DNA from: Prevotella sp.
GTDB lineage: Bacteria; Bacteroidota; Bacteroidia; Bacteroidales; Bacteroidaceae
Direction: 5' to 3'
NCBI GenBank assembly: GCA_021204605.1
Contig: JAJPZD010000171.1
Location: 1 to 14,189 of the forward strand
Length of the DNA stretch: 14,189 bases
The position numbers and the translations under genes were made by a program. The notes beneath the pieces are model-generated. The model had not been told where the DNA came from, did no database searches, and saw only the letters and a program-made list of their open reading frames with translations. Below, piece by piece: positions 6,189-12,511 of the stretch; positions within the stretch are counted from its first letter, which is position 1; each line of letters starts with the position of its first letter.

Positions 6189-7312
6189 ATATACAAGAAT
6201 TGACATATTGGGTCACATTGGCTTTAATGCCGAAGATGTGGACAAGAAGAAAGAATGAGATTTACGTAAAATGCTTCTCACACACACCAAAAATCTCAAT
6301 AATTGAGTTGTTTGAAAACCAGTCTTGCTGGTCTGAGTTAGGAATGACTGATACTGAAACAAAAATATTTAAGTCTGCATATAGTCAGTTGGCAAATAAT
6401 TCATTCTTAGTAGAAAATATGTTGTCTCAAGGTTATGAGATTTTCCCCATACACTCTGACGACTATCCTAAAATATTAAAAGACCATCTCGGTATGGGCT
6501 CTCCAACAGTTATATTCACAAAAGGTAACAAAGAACTTTTCCTTGAGCCATCAATTGCTATTGTCGGTTCCCGCAACGCAGATGAAATATCACTGAATTT
6601 TACAAAAAAAGTGGCTAAAAAGGCTTCTTCTGACAACAAAGTCGTTGTTAGTGGCTTTGCAAAAGGTGTTGACAGGCAGGCTTTGGATTCTACTCTTGAG
6701 GCTGGCGGTAAAAGCGTTATCGTTTTGCCACAAGGTATAATGACATTTGCTTCAGGGTTCAAGCAATATTATAAGTATATTGCCCAAGGTCGGGTGATTG
6801 TAATGAGTCCTTTTGCCCCTAAAGCTCCATGGAGCGTGGAGTTTGCGATGGCGAGAAATCCTATTATTTACGGCATGGCTTCTGAAATATATGTGGCACA
6901 AAGCGACAACAAGGGTGGAACATGGTCGGGCGTTATAGATGGACTCAAGAAAAAGAGAACAATCTATGTGCGCTGTCCTGGAGAAAATGAGAAAAATGCC
7001 AACCTTCAACTCATTGACAAAGGTGCAATAGCCGTTGACATAAATGGGTGTCAAATTGAAAACCTCATGGATGAGAAGAAACAAAAGCAGCAGGAAGAAA
7101 AGGAGAACTTGGATGAAAGGATTATTTCTATCTTGTCAAAAGAAGAAGAAATTACATCAAAGAACATAATTTTAAAATTAAAAATTGATTGGTCTGATGC
7201 AGAAATGAAAAAGCACCTTGAAACAATGCCACAAGTCCAAAAAAACAAGAAAAGCAGCAGAGTGTTCTATTGTTTGAAAGACAAGCGAACTAATGATTTG
7301 TTTTCATATTAA
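6185..7312 (+). CDS. DprA/Smf-like DNA-processing protein
   Basis: 375 residues from the ATG at 6185. The central Rossmann-like domain (about 85-285) carries DprA marks: IAIVGSRNADEIS (124-136), VVVSGFAKGVDRQAL (153-167), AGGKSVIVLPQGI (173-185), ARNPIIYGMA (223-232, for the usual RNRIIAGLS), GGTWSG (244-249) and CPGENEKNANLQLIDKGA (264-281). The first 85 residues are helical and poorly conserved. Residues 295-312 are Lys/Glu/Gln-rich, probably a short coiled coil, and 312-365 look like a winged helix. DprA binds single-stranded DNA and loads RecA during natural transformation; DprA-like proteins also serve in ShosTA-type defence pairs. The overlap with the RecQ-PRTase gene argues for a joint complex. 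The housekeeping DprA is usually encoded elsewhere, so this is probably a specialised paralogue. Confidence 0.88.
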   Translation: MNIQELTYWVTLALMPKMWTRRKNEIYVKCFSHTPKISIIELFENQSCWSELGMTDTETKIFKSAYSQLANNSFLVENMLSQGYEIFPIHSDDYPKILKDHLGMGSPTVIFTKGNKELFLEPSIAIVGSRNADEISLNFTKKVAKKASSDNKVVVSGFAKGVDRQALDSTLEAGGKSVIVLPQGIMTFASGFKQYYKYIAQGRVIVMSPFAPKAPWSVEFAMARNPIIYGMASEIYVAQSDNKGGTWSGVIDGLKKKRTIYVRCPGENEKNANLQLIDKGAIAVDINGCQIENLMDEKKQKQQEEKENLDERIISILSKEEEITSKNIILKLKIDWSDAEMKKHLETMPQVQKNKKSSRVFYCLKDKRTNDLFSY

Positions 7313-7487
7313 ATTGTTATATTCTAAAGCCTAAATTAATATTAACGAGAACATAGGTGTTGAGCTATGTACCCAAAAGGCAACAAATCCAATCATTTTT
7401 AAATAACACGGCAGTTTCGATATAGTCTTTTAAAATTCTCATAATAAACTTTAACATGAATAAAACATGAAAAAATAACCAATTTTG

Positions 7488-7518
7488 TTGTTGGAATGAA
7501 ATAAAATACCTATTTTTG
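7488..7518 (+). promoter_or_regulatory. Bacteroidetes promoter for tnaA
   Basis: TTG at 7488-7490 in a TTTTGTTGTTGG context, a 20-nt spacer, then TATTTTTG (7511-7518), an exact TAnnTTTG -7 box. Transcription would start near 7525, which makes the ATG at 7528 an unlikely start and favours that at 7549. There is no room for a TnaC-like leader peptide as in enterobacteria. Confidence 0.7.
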
Positions 7519-7548
7519 ACGCACTAAATGAATAAAAGACTAATATTT

Positions 7549-8922
7549 ATGAATTTACCATTCGCAGAATCATGGAAGATTAAAATGATAGAGCAAATAC
7601 ACAAAAGTACACGTGAAGAACGTGAACAGTGGATGAAAGAGGCTCACTATAATGTGTTTCAGCTGAAAGCTGAACAAGTGTATATTGACTTACTTACCGA
7701 CTCAGGAACAGGGGCGATGAGCGACCGTCAATGGGCTGGCATAATGACCGGTGATGAGAGTTATGCAGGTGCATCCTCGTTTTTCAAATTCAAGGAGACC
7801 GTTCAACGCCTTACAGGATTCGAGTACATCATACCGACACATCAGGGACGTGCGGCAGAAAACGTGCTGTTCTCCTACCTCGTGCACGAGGGCGATATAG
7901 TTCCCGGCAATTCCCACTTTGACACCACAAAGGGCCATATCGAGGGGCGCAAGGCAATAGCCCTCGACTGCACCGTTGACGAGGCAAAAGATACACAGTT
8001 GGAGATTCCTTTCAAGGGTAATGTTGACCCGGTGAAATTGGAAAAGGCACTTGCAGAGCACGCTGACAAGATACCGTTCATCATCATCACCATAACCAAC
8101 AATACGGCCGGCGGCCAGCCTGTCTCAATGGAGAACCTGAAACAGATACGCGCCATTGCAGACAAATACGGCAAACCTGTACTTTTCGACTCCGCCCGCT
8201 TTGCAGAGAACGCCTATTTCATAAAGACACGTGAGAAGGGATATGCAGACAAAACTATTAAAGAAATTACACTTGAGATGTTCGCCTTGGCAGACGGCAT
8301 GACGATGAGCGCAAAGAAGGACGGACTTGTGAATATGGGCGGTTTCATAGCCACCAGGTTGAAAGACTGGTATGAAGGGGCAAAGGGCTACTGCATACAG
8401 TTTGAGGGCTACCTGACATACGGCGGCATGAACGGCAGGGACCTGAATGCCCTTGCTATCGGGTTAGACGAGAACACCGAGTTTGACAACCTTGAGACAC
8501 GCATTCACCAAGTACAACTGCTAGCAAAACTTCTTGATGAATATGGTGTGCCGTATCAGCGACCAGCAGGAGGGCATGCTATCTTCGTGGATGCAAGAAA
8601 ACTGCTTTCACACGTACCGAAAGAGGAGTTCCCCGCCCAAACATTGACAATAGAACTATATTTGGAGGCGGGCATCCGTGGTTGCGAAATAGGATATATA
8701 CTTGCTGACCGTGACCCCATTACTCACGAGAACCGTTTTGGTGGTCTTGACCTGTGCCGCCTCGCCATTCCCCGCAGAGTATATACTGATAATCACATAG
8801 CTGTTATCGCCGCAGCACTAAAGAATGTTTATGAAAGACGTGAACAAATCACCCGTGGCGTGAAAATTCTTTGGGAAGCACCACTGATGAGACATTTCAC
8901 CGTTCAGTTGGCACGATTATAA
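7549..8922 (+). CDS. tnaA: Tryptophanase (L-tryptophan indole-lyase)
   Basis: 457 residues from the ATG at 7549, chosen because MNLPFAESWKIK matches the start of relatives and the promoter lies just upstream; another in-frame ATG at 7528 would add seven residues. A cytosolic PLP enzyme (fold type I) that splits tryptophan into indole, pyruvate and ammonia. Visible marks: IDLLTDSGTGAMSDRQWAG (46-64), PTHQGRAAEN (96-105), DSARFAENAYF (214-224) and MSAKKDG (253-259), with PLP probably on Lys257. The close relative tyrosine phenol-lyase is excluded by three residues. Asp125 replaces its Thr124, Ile381 its Arg381, and His449 (MRHFT) its Phe448; all three are the tryptophanase choice. It has its own promoter and terminator and is a single-gene unit. 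Higher GC than the preceding cassette suggests it is resident. Confidence 0.95.
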   Translation: MNLPFAESWKIKMIEQIHKSTREEREQWMKEAHYNVFQLKAEQVYIDLLTDSGTGAMSDRQWAGIMTGDESYAGASSFFKFKETVQRLTGFEYIIPTHQGRAAENVLFSYLVHEGDIVPGNSHFDTTKGHIEGRKAIALDCTVDEAKDTQLEIPFKGNVDPVKLEKALAEHADKIPFIIITITNNTAGGQPVSMENLKQIRAIADKYGKPVLFDSARFAENAYFIKTREKGYADKTIKEITLEMFALADGMTMSAKKDGLVNMGGFIATRLKDWYEGAKGYCIQFEGYLTYGGMNGRDLNALAIGLDENTEFDNLETRIHQVQLLAKLLDEYGVPYQRPAGGHAIFVDARKLLSHVPKEEFPAQTLTIELYLEAGIRGCEIGYILADRDPITHENRFGGLDLCRLAIPRRVYTDNHIAVIAAALKNVYERREQITRGVKILWEAPLMRHFTVQLARL

Positions 8923-8945
8923 TGTTAATAATTTTTAGTTCGATT

Positions 8946-8975
8946 AGAGCCGGCCGTTATGGTCAGCTCTTTTTG
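8946..8975 (+). terminator. Rho-independent terminator of tnaA
   Basis: AGAGC (8946-8950) pairs with GCTCT (8966-8970). Four further inner pairs (GGCC with GGTC, one G-U) lie beyond a single C/A mismatch, with loop GTTAT, and TTTTG follows. On the minus strand the hairpin has no T tail, so it stops the tnaA transcript only. It starts 23 bp after the stop codon. Confidence 0.8.
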
Positions 8976-9007
8976 TTTCAAAATACAAAATTGCTTGAGA
9001 TATCCTT

Positions 9008-9625
9008 TCACAAGAAAGCAAAGGTCAGGACATAGTTATCTGAAATGTGATATCTGACATCAACTTTTTCTTCATGTTTGATATTCTTCGCCTTTATAAT
9101 GCCTTCAGTTTCATTTCCATCAATGTCCGACACTTTCATCTCCTCAAACTTCAAGTCATCTTCGGGATATAGCTTATACAATGTTTCTTTGGTACACCAA
9201 TGCAAAAGCTGTTCAATGACCGTGTCTGCTTTTTCGTCAGGACGCAAAAACTTGTCAGTTATCCTGCTTACACGATTGCTGATACGCTCAATATCCACCG
9301 ACACACGATATTGCTTTGAGATAATAACCGCCGCATACCCTTTGGTATGACTGATACCGATGTTCATGCCATTTCCCAAACGGGGCGCACCATTCGCATA
9401 GTGCGACAAGGCAACATCTGTTCCGAGCAACTCGTGAACAAGCACCCTCACCGCAAGTACCTCACACAACCGCTTTTCCGACTTATACAAGTCAGAAAAA
9501 CTGTTTCTATATTTCTCAAGAAAACAAAAGTTATGGAACAAAGAGGCTGATGTTTCCTCTATTTTCCACAACCCCAAAATAATATCATCAGAAACCTGTC
9601 TTATTGAGAGAAGGGCCACAATCAA
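9008..9625 (-). CDS. 4'-phosphopantetheinyl transferase (Sfp type)
   Basis: About 205 residues. It transfers phosphopantetheine from CoA to a serine of acyl carrier proteins. Family marks: GISHTKGYAAV (90-100), VDIERIS (110-116), with Asp111 and Glu113 binding Mg, and LHWCTKETLYKL (141-152), with Trp143, Lys146 and Glu147. The opening LGLWKIEET (18-26) is typical of Bacteroidetes members. No ATG exists before the conserved core. The frame opens with TTG (9623-9625) directly after a TGA, and GTG at 9617-9619 is a possible start giving 203 residues; I keep the longer frame. It follows ssb by 46 bp on the same strand, so co-transcription is likely. Whether it serves fatty-acid ACP or a secondary pathway cannot be told here. 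Confidence 0.88.
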   Translation of the reverse strand: MIVALLSIRQVSDDIILGLWKIEETSASLFHNFCFLEKYRNSFSDLYKSEKRLCEVLAVRVLVHELLGTDVALSHYANGAPRLGNGMNIGISHTKGYAAVIISKQYRVSVDIERISNRVSRITDKFLRPDEKADTVIEQLLHWCTKETLYKLYPEDDLKFEEMKVSDIDGNETEGIIKAKNIKHEEKVDVRYHISDNYVLTFAFL

Positions 9626-9671
9626 TCAGGTTTATAATATGAATATGCAAACCGGAAACCATCGGCTATTT

Positions 9672-10070
9672 TCAGAAAGGTGCATTACTGTTGTCGGTAG
9701 AATTGGCTGCATCCTGCTGTTGCTGTACGTTTTCCTTGGATGACCTCTGAGTAAGCAGCTCCAAATTCTCGGCAAACACCTCAGTGATATAATGGCGGAT
9801 GCCCTTGTTGTCATCGTAGGTACGGTAATGTATCCGGCCATCCACATACAACTTGTCACCCTTATGGACATAGCGTTCTACCACCTTTGCCAAGCCACGA
9901 TTGAACACGATGTTATGCCAATCGGTCCTCTCAGGCACCTGTGTGCCGTTCTGCAATGTATAGCCTCGCTCCGTAGTGGCGAGCGTAAGGGTAGCCACCG
10001 CCTGATCGTTGTCAAAATAACGTACCGACGGCTCCTTGCCAACATTGCCTATAAGCATTATCTTATTCAT
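9672..10070 (-). CDS. ssb: Single-stranded DNA-binding protein
   Basis: 132 residues. Residues 1-104 form the SSB OB fold: MNKIMLIGNVGKEPSVRYF, ATLTLATTERGYT, ERTDWHNIVFNRGLAKVVER and KGDKLYVDGRI are all characteristic. It coats single-stranded DNA in replication, repair and recombination. The tail (about 105-132) is short, with a Gln run, and ends SNAPF. The usual tip is acidic and ends in DDLPF or DDIPF, which docks partner proteins; here Pro-Phe is kept but the tip has almost no acidic residues. The start is the ATG at 10068-10070. It lies 57 bp downstream of the conserved hypothetical gene and 46 bp upstream of the phosphopantetheinyl transferase gene. Confidence 0.95.
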   Translation of the reverse strand: MNKIMLIGNVGKEPSVRYFDNDQAVATLTLATTERGYTLQNGTQVPERTDWHNIVFNRGLAKVVERYVHKGDKLYVDGRIHYRTYDDNKGIRHYITEVFAENLELLTQRSSKENVQQQQDAANSTDNSNAPF

Positions 10071-10127
10071 ATTATATTAGATTATTGTTGTTTAAGCAAT
10101 TAAGTTTTCTCAAACAAGCCTTTGCGC

Positions 10128-10679
10128 TTATTTCCACATCCCTAAATACTTGAACTTGAAATTCTTGCCCTTTGCGGAGGGAAACTGACTGCGCGAGTCA
10201 ACACGGGTGCGCAAGTGCTCAACTATACGGTTATAGCAGTCAATACCCGACATCGCCTTGCAGTTAGCCACGAAATGTGTGTCTCTATACTCATGCTTTC
10301 CTGTTATTGGCACAAGTACCACCCTCTTGAAATCAAGTGAACCCTCATACCAACCAGCACGCTGCTCATTTAGATGTGCAATGACAGGAGACACTATGGG
10401 TCTTTGGTCATCGCCGTTGCCATTCATATTGGCACGCAGCGCCTTCTTCTGCTTGAAGTCGAGCATCGTGGCTGCCTCTGTCTTGATGATGATGAAATAC
10501 ACACGAGGACGGATTTTATAACGCTTTGGATAGAACACTTCACTTGCGGCATATTCCCTGATATCCTCTTCCAAGTCAGGAGTGATGGTTATTTCGTCAA
10601 TAGTACTTAAAAAGGCAATTGCGTCATTCACCGATGTCACCAATGCCTCTTTATCAAAATATCTCAAATATAAATTCAT
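10128..10679 (-). CDS. Conserved-looking hypothetical protein
   Basis: 183 residues from the ATG at 10677-10679 (MNLYLRYFDKEALVTSVNDA). The open frame extends upstream to 10838, but that part is the translation of tRNA-Gly and tRNA sequence and is not real. I do not recognise a named domain. Visible features: no signal peptide and no membrane segment; a mixed alpha/beta pattern with PRVYFIIIKT (58-67) and RVVLVPITG (119-127) as likely strands; a strongly basic C-terminus (GKNFKFKYLGMWK). It looks like a cytosolic protein of the Bacteroidales core genome. It starts 39 bp after the last tRNA of the cluster and is followed by ssb, so it may share their transcript. Confidence 0.8.
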   Translation of the reverse strand: MNLYLRYFDKEALVTSVNDAIAFLSTIDEITITPDLEEDIREYAASEVFYPKRYKIRPRVYFIIIKTEAATMLDFKQKKALRANMNGNGDDQRPIVSPVIAHLNEQRAGWYEGSLDFKRVVLVPITGKHEYRDTHFVANCKAMSGIDCYNRIVEHLRTRVDSRSQFPSAKGKNFKFKYLGMWK

Positions 10680-10717
10680 TATCGTATTTTTGCGTTTTTG
10701 AAATAAATCAAATACAG

Positions 10718-10790
<73 letters not shown>

Positions 10791-10811
10791 AACAAGAATT
10801 CCACAATTATG

Positions 10812-10895
10812 TGAAGAGGAGGAGACTCGAACTCCCACGAAAACACTTTCACTACCCCCTCAAAGTAGCGCGTCTACCAATTCCGCCACCTCTCC
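10812..10895 (-). tRNA. tRNA-Leu (GAG)
   Basis: Minus-strand class II tRNA of 84 nt. Acceptor GGAGAGG pairs with CCTCTTC, the D-arm is GCG-GAATTGGTAGA-CGC, and the anticodon arm is CTACT-TTGAGGG-GGTAG with anticodon GAG. It has a long variable arm, T loop TTCGAGT and discriminator A. CCA is not encoded. Confidence 0.95.
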
Positions 10896-10924
10896 AACGT
10901 AACTATTTCATTTTGGATAAATCG

Positions 10925-11006
10925 TGCCCAGAACAGGACTCGAACCTGCACGCCGTTAAACACACGCACCTGAAACGTGCGCGTCTACCAATTCCGCCAC
11001 CTGGGC
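10925..11006 (-). tRNA. tRNA-Leu (CAG)
   Basis: Minus-strand class II tRNA of 82 nt. Acceptor GCCCAGG pairs with TCTGGGC, the D-arm matches the neighbouring tRNA-Leu, and the anticodon arm is CACGT-TTCAGGT-GCGTG with anticodon CAG, reading CUG. It has a long variable arm and discriminator A. CCA is not encoded. Confidence 0.95.
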
Positions 11007-11062
11007 CTCTTTCCAATACAGAAAGGGATAACCTTCCTACTGCCGTTTATCCAAAATGTGAG

Positions 11063-11135
<73 letters not shown>

Positions 11136-11175
11136 ATTTTATTCCTTAGAACAAGCATTTCACTAAATGCGGTTG

Positions 11176-11206
11176 CAAAGATACTGCTTTTTCCGAAATC
11201 CGCAAA
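11176..11206 (-). promoter_or_regulatory. Promoter of the tRNA cluster
   Basis: On the minus strand: TTTG (complement of 11203-11206), a 19-nt spacer, then TATCTTTG (complement of 11176-11183), a full match to the Bacteroidetes consensus. Upstream lie A/T-rich tracts, including a near-direct repeat of AAATTTTTCAA (11217 and 11233, period 16), which could act like an UP element. Transcription would start near 11170. Confidence 0.85.
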
Positions 11207-11252
11207 AAATTTCATTAAATTTTTCAACACGCAAATTTTTCAAACACAAATG

Positions 11253-12410
11253 TCAGTCCATACGGTCTCTATAATCCTTATATGTGAACTCCCGCAACAT
11301 CTCAAGCCATCCATCTGTATGCAATAGAGCTATTGATGGATGACATATACCATTGAACATATTGGTCTTAACAGTTGTGTAGTGGAGCATATCCTCAAAA
11401 ATCACGCTGTCTCCGATTTCAAGTTGTTTTGGAAACCGCCACATACCCATATAATCACCCGACAGGCAACTGTTGCCGCCAAGCCGGTAAACTTTCGGCT
11501 CACTCATTATATCGTCAGTTAGATTCCCCTCCAAAGTCTCCGCCCCACGCACGACAGGAATATAAGGCATTTCAAGGCAGTCGGGCATGTGGCAGGTAAA
11601 ACTGACATTCAGAATTGCCGTCTTTATCCCATGATTTTCCACTATATCTACAACCTGAGACACAAGGAAACCCGTCTGCCAACCAAAAGCACTGCCTGGC
11701 TCAAGGATAACTTTCAAATGAGGGTATCTATTATGAAAATCTTTCAGAATCTTTGTCAAAAGAGCAATGTCATAGTCCTTGCGTGTAACAAGATGACCGC
11801 CACCGAAATTGATCCACTTAATCTGACCGAACCACTTGGAAAACTTCTCCTCAACATGAGACAACGTTCTCTTAAGAACGTCAGCCCCACTCTCACAATG
11901 GCAGTGGAAATGCAAGCCCTCGATGTCAGAAGGCAACTGCTCGGGCATATCATCCGCAAGAACACCGAAACGAGAACCAGGCGCACAGGGGTTATAAAGT
12001 AATGTGCCAATCTCCGAATACTCTGGATTTATGCGCAAACCGAAACTCAACTCACTGTTGGCGATCCTCGCCTTTTCATGGTAACGGGAATACTGCGAAA
12101 AAGAGTTGAATGTAAGATGCGAGGAACAGCGTGCTATATCTTCTATCTCATAATCAGTATATGCAGGAGAATATGTATGCGCTTTCGCTCCAAATTCCTC
12201 GAAGGCCAAACGTGCCTCAAACAGCGAGCTGGCAGTAGTGGCGTTGATATACTCCCTGAATATTGGAAATGTCTTCCACAAGGCAAATGCTTTGAAAGCG
12301 AGGATAAACTCCACATCAGACTCGTCAGCAATACTCTTTATGAGTTGCAGATTTTTCCTCAACAGAACCTCTTCCAAAATATAGCACGGTCGTTCCAATT
12401 TCCATGACAT
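11253..12410 (-). CDS. nspC: Carboxynorspermidine/carboxyspermidine decarboxylase
   Basis: 385 residues, full length for the family. A PLP enzyme of fold type III (alanine-racemase-like barrel) that makes norspermidine or spermidine from the carboxylated precursor; in Bacteroidetes the product is usually spermidine. Marks: FILAFKAFALW (35-45), with Lys40 as the likely PLP lysine; LHFHCHCESG (166-175); NFGGGH (201-206), the phosphate-binding glycines; LEPGSAFGWQTGF (236-248); SFTCHMPDCLEMPY (270-283); and GGNSCLSGDYMG (311-322), with the Cys and Asp given to the partner active site in the dimer. The carboxyspermidine dehydrogenase partner is not in this window. The gene follows the OmpP1-like gene by 101 bp, with a stem-loop between them. 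Confidence 0.93.
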   Translation of the reverse strand: MSWKLERPCYILEEVLLRKNLQLIKSIADESDVEFILAFKAFALWKTFPIFREYINATTASSLFEARLAFEEFGAKAHTYSPAYTDYEIEDIARCSSHLTFNSFSQYSRYHEKARIANSELSFGLRINPEYSEIGTLLYNPCAPGSRFGVLADDMPEQLPSDIEGLHFHCHCESGADVLKRTLSHVEEKFSKWFGQIKWINFGGGHLVTRKDYDIALLTKILKDFHNRYPHLKVILEPGSAFGWQTGFLVSQVVDIVENHGIKTAILNVSFTCHMPDCLEMPYIPVVRGAETLEGNLTDDIMSEPKVYRLGGNSCLSGDYMGMWRFPKQLEIGDSVIFEDMLHYTTVKTNMFNGICHPSIALLHTDGWLEMLREFTYKDYRDRMD

Positions 12411-12439
12411 ATTTCAAAATACCTTTTATGATAAATAAA

Positions 12440-12495
12440 ATTGCGGATCACAGCACCATCACAGAAACATAGGATGTATAACTGTAATCCGCAAT
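12440..12495 (-). terminator. Long stem-loop with T-rich tail between the barrel gene and nspC
   Basis: On the minus strand, ATTGCGGATTACAG pairs with CTGTGATCCGCAAT (14 bp with one G-U) around a 28-nt loop, followed by TTTTATTT. It starts 17 bp after the stop of the OmpP1-like gene and ends 29 bp before the nspC ATG. It probably terminates the upstream transcript. The long loop and the closeness to nspC leave room for an attenuator or a riboregulatory element. Confidence 0.65.
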
Positions 12496-12511
12496 CAAAA
12501 TTTTTATTATA

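Noticed and set aside
7351..7370. ACATAG/CTATGT hairpin as terminator of the recQ-PRTase/dprA operon
   Set aside because: Only 6 bp, A/T-rich, with no T tail; too weak to call.
7549..8922. Tyrosine phenol-lyase
   Set aside because: The three residues that separate the two enzymes (Asp125, Ile381, His449) all match tryptophanase.
10685..10692. TATTTTTG on the plus strand as a promoter
   Set aside because: There is no plus-strand gene downstream; it is probably a chance match in an A/T-rich spacer.
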